A stretch of 64,000 nucleotides of DNA from Eudorina sp. 2006-703-Eu-15 (lineage: Eukaryota > Chlorophyta > Chlorophyceae > Chlamydomonadales > Volvocaceae), in NCBI GenBank assembly GCA_003117195.1, contig BDSI01000038.1, positions 558,001 through 622,000 on the forward strand, given 5' to 3'. Shown in pieces: positions 10,985-21,565 of this stretch (position 1 is the stretch's first letter; each line of letters starts with the position of its first letter). The translations under genes and the position numbers were made by a program. The notes below the pieces were generated by a model. The model saw only the letters and a list, made by a program, of their open reading frames with translations. It did not search any database and was not told where the DNA came from.

Positions 10985-13503
10985 CTACTGCACCAGCTCT
11001 TCAATCAGGTCGCCAGAGTCGTATAACCGCTTGTGGTCCGGGTTCTTAAGAACGTTGTAAGCCTGCGGATTGATCGGGCAACAGCGCCCCATAACATTAG
11101 GCGCAGGGGTCCATGGAGCACGCCGTACGACAGGTACCGGCACGTGCCGGAGGATTGGCGACGCCTCTCCCTTCTATTGCTATGCGACACTCCATCAACC
11201 GTAAAATCAACCGCGCCTGAGCACCTTCTGCTGTCCCCGGCTCACCTTCTGCAGCCGCTGGAACTTGAGGCTCGCCGACTGCTGCGCGGCGTTGTCATCG
11301 ATGGAGACCTGTGCATACGTGCCAAGACCAACGATGTGCAATCACTTACGACACCAGACTGCCCGGCAAGAATGCTGTTCGGGGCGCTCATCACCCCCAT
11401 CGTTCCGCGGCCTGGTCTTCAGGGACCACGTCGTCTCACCCTTCGAACGCGTACCATGCCTGCTCCACAACGCTCCCTCCCCCAGCGCCCAGGACCCACA
11501 TGATGTTATGCTACAACAGGTGATCCAGGCGTCCATGCATCGCGGGCAGACCCACCTTGTCAGGGTGCATCTCCTGGGCCTTCGCGCGGTAGGCCGCCTT
11601 AATGTCCTCCGGCCCGTACTGAGCAACGCGGCGCACATCCAGCCCAAGGATGGCGTAGTACCCCAGCGTATCCACGACCGCACTGCGCCGCACCACCGAT
11701 GTGCCGGTCGAGCCATTGGAGATCGAGCCCAGACCCAAACCTGCGGGAGTGGCGGGCACAACCCATCCTCGCCCAGCTCAGTGCCTGACCCGGGGCAGGC
11801 GGTGGCCCTATCCACCTTCCCTGGATAAGCAGACGGAGGGCAAACGCCCCGCATATGACCATGCGCAGATGCAGTTGCCCATGCGCAAATGCAGTTAGTT
11901 TCATGGCGGTCTGGCAGCTGCCACGGAGAAACCTCTCCGAAGCTCGAAGCTCGAACTCAGCAGGGCCTGACCCCCTGCACCTGGATCCTGATCTTCGCGA
12001 TCGCAGAGCCCGTGCCGCTGCCCCCGCACTCACCGTCCCATACGGACTGCCACGACCAGCTTGCTGACGGCTTCGATGCCCGGAGCTCATCCGCCTCCTC
12101 CTCGGGGTCCAGCTGGTGACGAAATAGACGCGCAACAAGCCACATATTACGGCCACAAGGTGATGTGTCATGTCAATGCACGCAAGACGGTGTGCGCAAG
12201 CGAGCTACCGCAAGAGGGCGGCCGCACGAACAAGAGCGATGGGCGCCCGGTCGCACACTAACCTGGATGTTGCGCAAGGGTGTGTCGGGGCTGATCAGCA
12301 GTTTGGCCAGGTTCGTGAGCCCCTGCTCTGGGATCTTGCTCAAGGTGCCTGCAGATCGGAGAACATGGCATGCGACGCCATGCCTTCATCGTATACCAGC
12401 CTGCTGCGGCAGGTGATTACCCGCCAGGCCTGGTGCACCAGGCCCGGCGGGTCTGGTGCAAGGCAGATTGATCTCCTGACCGGTGCTGGTATTTGACACC
12501 AACCCACTCTGGGTGTGTCTGGGCAGTTTCTTCTAAACCAACCCACCCCGTGACCTCACCGGCGACCAGCGGCTGCAGCGGACCCGCCAGGTTGCGCAGC
12601 TGAATCTTCTTGATGTACCGCACATTCGTGTAGTTGCGGTCCTGAAACAACCACATCGTCAGTGACATCATCAGCGCGGTGTACTTTCGTATGGCTGGCA
12701 GCCGCACAAAAGCCGGTTGTTCCAGCAGGCGTAGGATTCCGGGCAAGGACAGGCCAGCAGCAAAACCCAACGCCAGCAAACATGCCGCCTACTCTGTGGC
12801 CCCAACCACCACGTATTCAGTTGTACAGGACCCGATCGGGATAATCGTGTAGCCCAGAACGGCCTCACCGTTGGATCCTCCATGAAGTACAGTTGGTGCA
12901 ACGCGGTGTGGACGGGGCTCTGCGCGCTGTACACAACCTTTCGCCCGGGCACGACGTCAACCACCTCATACCTGCATGCCGAACAGAGGGGCGTGCACAT
13001 CCGTTGATGGGGGGGATGTGAGCGCAAACACGTCAAGGCAACGGCTCAGCCATCCCGATGGCTTACTGTGAAATGTGGTTCATTTTCATAATTGTGCGCT
13101 CGACTGTGTAAGTATTCTTGAGGTTAATGCCATCGCCACGCGTCCGTGTCACAGAGGTGACGCCTGCGCGCGAGGGCAAACTTAGGTTGTTTGAGTTTCG
13201 TCGACGCTTAGCGACGATGTGAGAGTAATTCGAAATTACCTGGATACCATTCCGGCAGATGTTCAAAATCAGCTGCATATTTGAAGACTCTTTTGACACC
13301 GCCCTTGACCCTGTTTGAATGACCGAGTACAAACCAGTGTTGCGTTCAATCCACCCTTAAAGTCATTACACATGGAAAGATGAGAAAGAAGGATACCTGA
13401 CGGAAGCGTCATACTGCTTGGCTAAGATGCAAACGGTTGTCCTCCTGCCGGCCCGAGCGGGCGCCGAAGTCGGTGCACTCCGCCCAGAAAAGCAAGCCTG
13501 CAT
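10985..13503 (-). CDS. SRPBCC/START-like domain fused to a C-terminal J domain, probably organelle-targeted
   Basis: Ten exons join in frame to 316 residues: 13397-13503, 13240-13310, 13067-13163, 12869-12971, 12560-12641, 12263-12348, 12034-12112, 11556-11740, 11246-11308 and 10985-11062 (TAG). The N-terminus MQACFSGRSAPTSAPARAGR looks like a transit peptide; upstream in-frame ATGs exist, so the exact start is uncertain. Residues about 30-165 read as a coenzyme-Q/polyketide-cyclase SRPBCC fold: KQYDASVRVKGGVKRVFKYA, ADFEHLPEWYPGVTSVTR, then YEVVDVVPGRKVVYSAQSP and an HQLYFMED strand. Residues about 232-305 are a J domain: LGYYAILGLDV, EDIKAAYRAKAQEMHPDK with HPD, FQRLQKAYNVLKNPDHKRLY. The protein ends 12 residues later. 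The SRPBCC family binds lipids or other hydrophobic ligands; the J domain recruits Hsp70. A role linking the two is inference. Confidence 0.84.
12427..12444. repeat. 18-bp perfect palindrome in an intron
   Basis: GGCCTGGTGCACCAGGCC at this position is its own reverse complement. It lies in the intron between exons 5 and 6 of the SRPBCC-J gene. No function is apparent. Confidence 0.85.
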
Positions 13504-13681
13504 TTTATTGCCGACAGATGTACACTGTGTATCTCCAATGGACTCAGAAACTTGCGGAATGAGTTGGGATTTTATTGGACTGCTGTTTCGGAGCATCGTG
13601 ACATCATCAAAAATCCTAGCCCCTTCGCATCTCTTCTGCACGCAGCGTCAACAAGTCGTCATGTTGTACTGTTGAGGTTTA
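13504..13681. promoter_or_regulatory. compact divergent promoter, SRPBCC-J gene / M3 peptidase gene
   Basis: Only 178 bp separate the two chosen start codons, which point away from each other. The spacer contains CCAAT-type boxes on both strands (about 13539 and 13572) and a TGACATCA motif at about 13602. If either gene starts further upstream the spacer would shrink further. Bidirectional activity is inferred from geometry alone. Confidence 0.55.
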
Positions 13682-15158
13682 ATGCAGCGCGGCCAAAATG
13701 CAAAACTCCTTGGAGGAGGTACCCGATACAACGCCTTCCGCCACACTTCCCTGATATGCTGCCGCATACCTCTCTCGCGGCCTGGGACAGCTGTGCGATG
13801 GCCTCGTGCGGTCCCTCCGAACGCCTGCGTATCGGCCCTGCCTTCCCGCCCGCGATGCCCTGTCCCGCCCCAACCCCACCGCCCCCGACATGCCGCCTTC
13901 CCAATCACGACGACCCACCAGTCGCCTCCTGCGACAACAACCCACGCTGCTCGATCCATAACCACATCTGCTACAGCCACGTCTGGCACCCCAATCGGTC
14001 TCTGCGGCCTGCCAGATGTTGTATCTCCGTCACTGCTCAAGGACTACTGGCGGCTGGGCGTGCGGACCCGACTGGACGCCCTGCTGCGGGCCACATCCCG
14101 GGAGCCCCCGGGGCGAGGCTTCCTGCGCCTCCTGGATCGCATGCTCGCAGAGCTGCGCAGTGCGGCGGCGCTGGCGCGGCACACCGCGGCGCACCACGTC
14201 GACCCCGCGTGGCGGGACGCCGCGGCTGACGTGGCGGCGGCGTGCTCCAAGTACGACACCTTCGTGTTCCAGGTGGGGGTGAGGGGCGCAATGTTGCGCC
14301 CCCACGTCGTACCGTTGCGCCGGGCGCTCACCGAGGTCGGGATCACGGGCTGTGTCGCGAGTGTGGGCTGCCTCCCCTTTCCACACACACTGGTTGGCGC
14401 GGCTGCCTTGTTGCTGTTTTCATGTTTTCCAATTCGCAGGTTAATATGGTATATTAGTAACTGGTTTGGATCGGGAGGGCTTCTCATTAAACACACTGGT
14501 TGCGTTAATACGGGCTAGGGCAGGGGCAGCAGTGGGGCATACGGGCAGTTCCGGGCTTACCTATGCCCATGGCATGTCACGCACTCCTGCCTCGCCTGCC
14601 GAATGCAATGCGGTGGTTTGGGTCGGGCGGGGTTCTTCGCCACCGATACACATATGGTTGTCGCTGAGCGGCCGAGGGACCGCCGCCCGTCCGTGCCGCT
14701 TCTTGATCCGGGGCTGCTGCCCCATCGCTCCGCGCAGAGCGCCGCGTCAGGGTGCTCCAGGGAGGGGATTCGGTCCTGAGCTCAACAACCCAACAATTCG
14801 TGTCCGGCGCGCCAGGCCCTGACGCGCCTCTCGTCCCTCCCCCAGCGCCCAGCTGGCCCATCCGCACCGCCTGCAGACTTCTCGCCACCCAGGTATCGTA
14901 GCCCGCCGGGGCATCCGAGCACGCCGCTGGGGGCCCCACGGCTCCCTGGCCTCCGCCTCGCCCGCCGCGCGCTGCCAGTCCTGCCACCCACGGCGCCCTC
15001 GGTGCCCTGGGCGATTTGCCCTCCTCCGCCGCCGCCTCCTTCTTCCTTGCGGCACAGGCTGCGGACAGGGACCTGCTGTCTAAGTTGGATATGACGGAGC
15101 AGCGACTGGCGGCGCAGCTGAAGGCGCTGCGTGAGGAAGAGGAGGAGGAGGAGCAGGC

Positions 15159-15238
<80 letters not shown>

Positions 15239-18200
15239 AGGAGCAGGGGGCGCAGGAGCAGGCGCAGGAGCAGGAGCAGGGGGCGCGTGAGAAGGGGGAA
15301 GAGGGAGGAAAGGCGGACGGCGCTGCCAGCCTGGTTGGTGGAAACGGTGACGGACCGAGCAGGCGGCGGGAGTGTTCGGAGATACGTCGGCTGGTGCGAC
15401 TGTGCGCACTGTTGCGGCGGTCGCTGCTGCGAGGCGGGGCGGGCCTGGAGGACGAAGGAGAGCTGAGCCGGCTGTACGCTGTACGGGTGGGTGGGTATGG
15501 ATTGGGGAACCGATACGTGGCACAGGAGTCAATACGCGACCCAAGTTACTTACCATACATACCTGAATTGTGCGCTCACTGTTACCTCGGGCGACCGCGT
15601 CGCCGCCGGACCCATCCCGGACCAACCAACGCGCGACAGCACGAGGACGGACCACACCCCAGACAGCACAAATTATCGAGAACGTAGTACTCACCTGCGC
15701 AAATGGGACGAAACGCGGACGGACGGCGAGGCGAACGGAAGATGTGAGTTGCAACAAAGGGCGGAAAACGGCAGGCAAAGGCAAAGGGGGGGTGGGGGGG
15801 TGGGGGGGTGGATGGGTCGGTCGCGTGCAGCCTGCAAGCGTGCCGTCACCCCGCGGCACGGCTACCAACCTACCATCGCGCGGGTCCCGACGGACCCTGT
15901 ACCGCACGGGACGCCCTTGGATACAGCCGAACGGCCGCATTGCCGTAGCCATGTCGCCATGTGGCAATTTGTTGAGCTACAGCCGTACAGCTGTAAAACC
16001 GGAGCCATAAAACGTTGAGCCCGGCCGCCGGGGCCCCGCACTGACAGCCTGGGGTGGGCTGTCGCCAGATCCGCATCGACGCCGAAACCGTTGCCCTCGG
16101 CCCCCCGCAATGCGCCGTCCTCGCCCCCCCCGCCCACAGACCGCACCCAGCGGAGCCCAGGATCGGCTGTCCCGTCTCGTGGCGGCGGAGCGAGACGCGG
16201 CGGCGGCCGTCGACGCGGCCGTCGCCGCGGGCCCGGGCCCGCTGGCATTGCCGCTGGCGGAGCTGCGGCGGGCGCTGCGGACCGAGCAGCTGTCCCGGCG
16301 CAGGGGGCAGGACGGTAAGGGCGACGGACTTGCGCGTGTGGCGGATATGAGTCGGTTCTACCGCGTCATCCGTGCGCGTGTGACTGTATGAGGTATGAGG
16401 TAACCCGCCCGACCGGGTGTATGTGTAATCGGCGGTAAGAAGCAGGAGTGCGTGTCATGCAAGGGGCACATAGCTGCGCCTGGAAAATGCCCGTATGCCG
16501 GAGCGCCCAACAACTGCCCGAGACTGGCGATGTTTGTGTATGTGTGGTGAGGGGATACCAGCGCGCCTGCGTGGGCTGGGAGGTGCGCGCCGGCCCCGTA
16601 CAGTCCCGTGGGTCGAAATCCCATGGGTCGGTCAGTCGGTCGGTCGGTCGGTCATTTGTCTCCGTTGGTCTAGGGCGCGGCCGCTGCTGCGACGATTGGA
16701 CGCGCAGGAAGACCGCAGGAAGGTGAGTCTCTGTGCCACTCCCCTCGCGACGTGGATCACAAGCGCGCTGGCCACAAGGTTGGCGATGACAACCGCGTGG
16801 TGGCAGTTGGAGGGTTTCGTTGGCGGTTACGATGACGTCACGTGACGTTGGGAGTTACACCTGGCCTTCACCTTCCGGACCCCAGGACCTCAAGATGATG
16901 ACGGCGGAGATGGAGATGAACACGATGGGTACGACGAGTACGACGATACCGACGGCCCCCAGGGTGACGATGTACTGCAGCGGGACACCATCCTGGGCCC
17001 TATGCTGGCCGCCGCCGCGGCCGCCGGTATCCCCCCGTCGGTGGGGCTGCCGCTCACCCCGGGAAACCTGCAGATCCTGCTGCGGCGCCATCCGTACGGC
17101 ACGGTACGGCGCGCCGCGTACGAGGCGGGGCTGCTGCCCCGGCTGGCGGTGGCGCTGCGGCGGATGGGCGGGCTGGCGGCGGTACGCGCCGAGCTTGCGG
17201 CGCTTCAGGGCTACAGCTCCTTTGCGGAGATGAGCTACAGCCGCTCGGGTCTAGCTGTGCCGGATCCAGACGCCGTATTCGAACTCCTACAGGTCAGGTC
17301 TGGTCAGGTCAGGTCAGGTGCTCACGTCATGTCATGTCGTGTCTGGTCAGGTCATGTCAGGTCGGGTGTGGCGGGACCCACACGTAGTCCGGTCCTGGGA
17401 TGTGGGGTGCCAGGGGCCTACCCCGCGGGGTTTCGTCCGCTACCCCTGCATCCGTTTGACGTTGGCGTGGTGGTTTGCCGACGCAGGCTATGGCGGAGGC
17501 GATACGCCCGGCAGCGGAAGCGGAGGTGAGGCGGGCGCTGTAACCCATGGGTCAGTGGCGGGAACGACGAGCTCTGTTCGCTTGATTTGGGAGTTGGCCC
17601 ACAGAGTCGGTGGCTTGGAAGTACCCGGGGACGAAGAGCGCGCGGAGAAGGGACTTAGGGCGGTGGCAGTTGTGATGACGGCGGTGGTGAGGTTAACAGT
17701 GAAAGCAGCCCAGACACACCCAGCTCGGTAACAAATGCATGCCAACGAACAAAACGGTATCTGCAAGGCATGAAGGCAAAGAGTGAAATACTGGTGGTGG
17801 TGGCGGCGGCGGTGGTTCATCGTCGCCGCGCGGTCCACTCATGCAGCGACACACGGGCAGATTAGGGCACGCCGCATGCTACCGAGCTGGCCTCAAAGGG
17901 AAGTGCGAACCCTTACCATCGTCGTCGGGCCGTGGGTTGCAGGTCATGCAGTTGCGGACAGCCCTGGCGGAGGCAGCTCAGGTGGAGGCAGCTGAGGCCG
18001 CCGGGGCGGTTGAGGCCGCGTCCTTTGAGGCTGTGGCGAGGAAGAGCGCGAGGGCGCACCGCGAGCACCGACGCGGGGAGAGCAGCTGCGACGGCGGCTC
18101 CGGCGGCGGCGGCGATGGGGACGACATCAGCGGCGAGGCCGCAGCCTGGCCCCGCGAGGACGGCACTGCGCATCTGGAGGCGGCCCGCCGCGCGTGCGAG

Positions 18201-21200
18201 CCCCCCGAGCTGGCCGCCTGGGACTTGGAGTACGCGCGGGAGCTGCGGATGCGGCGCCTGGGGCTGCCACTGGGTGAGCTACTGCTACTGCTGTTGCTGT
18301 TGCTGCTGCAAATGCTACTGCTGCTTGGGGTTTGGTGGTTGGTTTTTCGTGCTGCTGTTTGGGAGCTGCCACCGGATGAGCCACGGCCCCCCTGCCACCT
18401 ATGCCGCTTCATCACCCTTGACATACCTTGGGTTCTGCAACACAACATGGGGTTTAGGGTCCGATCATTGTTGGGCGGGAGGGTGGCCCCAGCGGTTGAC
18501 GCTCACGTCTCGCGACGGTTGACATGTCTCAAAAGTCGCCTTTCCCTGACCAATATCCCTGCTGGCCTACGAAATGTGCTGTTTTGCGAGTTCAAAGTTG
18601 ATGATGCTGAAGCTGATTGCGTGCGGTGCTGGACGCGGCGTGGTACGGGATTTGTCGCTGCCGCCGCAGAGCCTGCGGAGCTGCAGCCGTACGTGCACCT
18701 GCACGGGGTGCTGCACGGCCTCAGCGGGTTGCTGTACGACCTGATGCACGTACGACTTGAGCTGGGCGAGGGCCAGCTAGCGGCCTGCCGGGAAGCGGGG
18801 GAGGTGCCGGCGGAGCTGTGGGGCCCGCGGGTCGTTCGTGTGGCGGTTTGGACGGAGCACGGCCTGGCGGGTGTCATATATCTGGATCCCGGTACGGGGT
18901 ACGGCACACGGCAGCTGCGATTCCCCGCCGGGACCGCTGCCGTACCTGGATCAGGCGGCGGCGGCGCTGGCGCCCCGGGGCCGGCGGCGGCCCCGGGGGC
19001 TGTCAACGTCAATAAGGGCGGAGACGCAGACGCAGCAGGTGCCGGCAGCTCCGAGGTCCCGGCAGGAGGAGGGCGTGATGGTTCCGGAGCTGTCGTGACG
19101 TTTGAAACGGTGGCGGCTGTGGCAGTCGGGCTGCAATGGGAGTGGAGCGGCGGCTGCGCCGGTACGTACGGCATGGCATGTCCCGGACCCGTTGCCGGCT
19201 CCCTCCTTCCTCCTGCACCCTCTTGCCGGAACTCAGCCGAGCGGGTCCGCGGGTCCCCTGCTGAGACTACCCATGTCTAACACAGTCACCCAAAACTGGA
19301 CTAGACAGCCCCGGCCGAGCCTCGTCGATGTACTCACGAACCCACCCGCAACGCACGCAACTCATGCAACGCACGCAGCGCACGCAACTCTCGCAACTAA
19401 TGACACACTCACAGACCCACGGACGCACACACCACCCATTGGATCCAACGACGCTTGCCTTCATGTTCTTATACGTTATGCTGAGCTAGCGTATGCGTCA
19501 AACTTGGATCAGACCCATCCGCCCGCATCCCCCTCAACCTCCCTCTCGCGCCGCTCTCTCTCGCCCCTGCCCTCCGCCCACAGAGACCTCCCAGGCGCTT
19601 CACGAGCTGCTCCACGAGCTCGGCCACGCGCTGCACCTGCTGCTGGCCTCCGCACCTCGGGACGCAGCCACCGGCGCCGTCGCAGCAGCAGCAGCAGCCA
19701 CCGCGGCCGGCCAGGCCGGCGGCGGCCGCCAGGCCGGCGGCGGCGGCCAGGCCGGCGTCCGCTTGATGCACTGGGGCGGTCTGCAGCTGCCGCCGGACCT
19801 CCTGGAGGTCCCCTCCTCACTGCTACAGACGCTCGCCTACAATCCGGCGGCGCTGGCGCGAATATGCGTTCGGCGCCGCGGGGCACGGTCACGGTCGAGG
19901 TCGCGGGTGGAGGGGCCTGAGCGCCCGGGGCAGCAGCTGGTGGCCGCCGCACATCGGAAAGAGGGCAGCCGGACAGGTGGTGCACCGGCAGCTGCGGCTG
20001 CGGGTGCGGCTAGTGCTATCGAGAGCACTGGGGGTGGTGGTGGTGGTGCCGCTGCTTGGGGCATGAATTCAGTTTTGGATGAGATGCAAGGCAGGCAGGA
20101 CGAGAACGTGCTGAGAGGTGCGGGGTTTGGGCGGGAGGGCCCGGAGGCGCGGCTCGAGGTGAGGACCGACGGGGAGGAGGAGGAGGAGGCGGAGGATGAG
20201 GAGGGGGAGGGGGAGGGGGAGGACGACGCGATGCCGCGAGAGCTGTGTGAGCGACTGGCGACCTTCCTGGCCGAAGAGAATTGCGGCGCGATGTCCTCAC
20301 TGCAGAAGGTAGGGTGGGGCGGCGTCGCGAGGCCAGGGATTGGCGGGGAATTGCAGGGAGTTGTCGACCTGAGAGTTCACACCTTAACGCATCTGGTGGG
20401 GTATTGGTAATGGTGAATCGCACGTCCTGCGGTTTCGGAGGTGCTCGGCAGCTCTGTGGGGAGCGGCCCTGTGCAGATCGCCTGGTTTATCCATAGGGCC
20501 CCATTATCCAGACGTCATCATGCCCCATGTACCAACGGTGACAGCCATCACCTCAGCAGCACCGCACAGCCTGCACGCAAAGACGGAGAACGTCTTCCTT
20601 GACGACTCTCCTCGGACCTCTTTGTACGACTGTACGGCAGGTCCTGGCCGGCCTGGTTGATCAGCTACTGCACGGCGTGGAGCTGCCCGAGGCGAGGCAA
20701 CAGGACGTGGGTCTGGTGTGGCAGGCAGTACGACAAGCGTACGGTGTGGTGCCGTACTGCCCCGCCACGCTCAAGGAGGTGCGCAGTGTCTTGTTGTTGT
20801 TGTGTGTTGTTATTAGGGTTAAGGGTTTAGGGTCGTTGTTATAATCATCGGTGGGCCTGATGTCTCTTGGAGTGCGGTGCGCAGCTGCTGCCCCTGTCAT
20901 GTACCCCGCTCCCCAGCGCCCGCTGCATCTGCTGCGTCCTCTCCGCCAAGGCCGGTCGTGGCATGTGCTCATCGTCCAACGTGCAGCTCAGCTGAGCGTG
21001 TTGCGCTGCCCTCGCGCACCTCCGTCACTAAACTCATTTTCGCACACCCGGCTTTCACACGCTAGTCCAACCACAACCCCAACCGCAGCTCGCGGCGCTT
21101 CCCGCGCTGGCGCACTACCCCGCCACCTTCCACGCCTACCTCATCGGACTCTCCGCCGCCAGCGCGGTATGGCAGGCGCACCCCCCAGGACCGGCACTCG

Positions 21201-21565
21201 TGCCATGGGGGCTCCGGCAGACACCACCCTCGCCACCGCGCCCCGCCGAAGGCCCCCCGGCCGATGCCTCCCCGGAATCGTCGCGCACCCGCTCGCGGTG
21301 CGCGGCGTGGAATGAGGTCCGGAGGCGCGTCTTCGAGGCGGGCGGCGGCGACGATCCAGCGGCGCAGCTGGCCGGCATGGTGGGACATGCGCTGCACCTA
21401 CGGGGGGAGGCTGAGCGCCGCGGTGTGGAGGCGGCCGGGCTGGGGGCCGCTGCGCCGGTCCTGCGCCGGTTGGCTGACCTGGCGGAAACCGCGTTTGCGA
21501 CCGCGCGGGAAGACGGGGCCGGAGGCGGCGGCGGCGGGGACAGCCGCGGGGACCGCCGCGGGTAG
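13682..21565 (+). CDS. M3 family metallopeptidase, mitochondrial intermediate peptidase type
   Basis: A zinc oligopeptidase that in other eukaryotes removes an octapeptide from imported mitochondrial precursors. Exons: 13682-14272, about 14902-15486 (5' edge uncertain), 16140-16314, 16886-17292, 17943-18273, 18670-19161, 19584-20308, 20641-20778 and 21089-21565 (TAG); all phases agree, giving about 1306 residues against roughly 700 in the family. The first ~100 residues are Arg-rich and presequence-like, followed by GLCGLPDVVSPSLLKDYWR and AWRDAAADVAAACSKYDTFV. The exon at 16886 has RRAAYEAGLLPRLAVALRRM and ALQGYSSFAEMSYS, typical of MIP. The active site is HELLHELGHALH at about residue 867, with the third zinc-ligand region DLLEVPSSLLQ. 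The C-terminus has HYPATFHAYLIGLSAASAVW. Much of the extra length is Ala/Gly/Glu/Gln low complexity, including an insert between the zinc ligands. The order matches MIP end to end. Confidence 0.84.
15142..15290 (+). repeat. in-frame Glu/Gln minisatellite in peptidase exon 2
   Basis: A 12-nt unit CAGGCGCAGGAG is repeated about seven times after a GAG run, then continues irregularly. It encodes an EQAQ-type tract in the M3 peptidase. The length is likely to vary between strains. Confidence 0.9.
15493..15786 (+). repeat. 294-bp element copy A, inside peptidase intron 2 near the 5' splice site
   Basis: This copy starts GGGTATGGATTGGGG and ends GGCAAAGGCAAAG. It matches 26465-26759 almost base for base, with the only difference seen near AACGGCAGG (a one-base insertion and its neighbour). 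It begins 6 nt after the GT donor at 15487. It has no obvious terminal inverted repeats or clear target-site duplication. The minus strand is open in one frame for nearly the whole length, and the plus strand continues the upstream exon frame for about 200 nt. Confidence 0.95.
16626..16652 (+). repeat. GGTC tetranucleotide microsatellite
   Basis: About five to six copies of a GGTC/CGGT unit in the third intron of the M3 peptidase gene. Confidence 0.9.
17290..17372 (+). repeat. AGGTC/ATGTC pentanucleotide tandem array over a 5' splice site
   Basis: Imperfect five-base repeats start right at the exon end CAG/GTCAGG at 17292. They create many candidate GT donors in a row (GTCAGG and GTCTGG). 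The protein frame supports the first donor. Confidence 0.8.
20811..20833 (+). repeat. interstitial telomere-like TTAGGG/TTTAGGG motif
   Basis: ATTAGGGTTAAGGGTTTAGGG lies in the last intron of the M3 peptidase gene. Plant and volvocalean telomeres use TTTAGGG-type units, so this is an interstitial trace or chance match. A second, inverted trace is at about 2144-2155. Confidence 0.6.

Noticed and set aside
12417..12779. Minus-strand frame with a hydrophobic stretch (ALGFAAGLSLPGILRLLEQP)
   Set aside because: Only the part from DRNYTNVRYIKKIQ onward is exon. A TTTCAG acceptor at 12642 fits the phase, and the hydrophobic part lies in the preceding intron.
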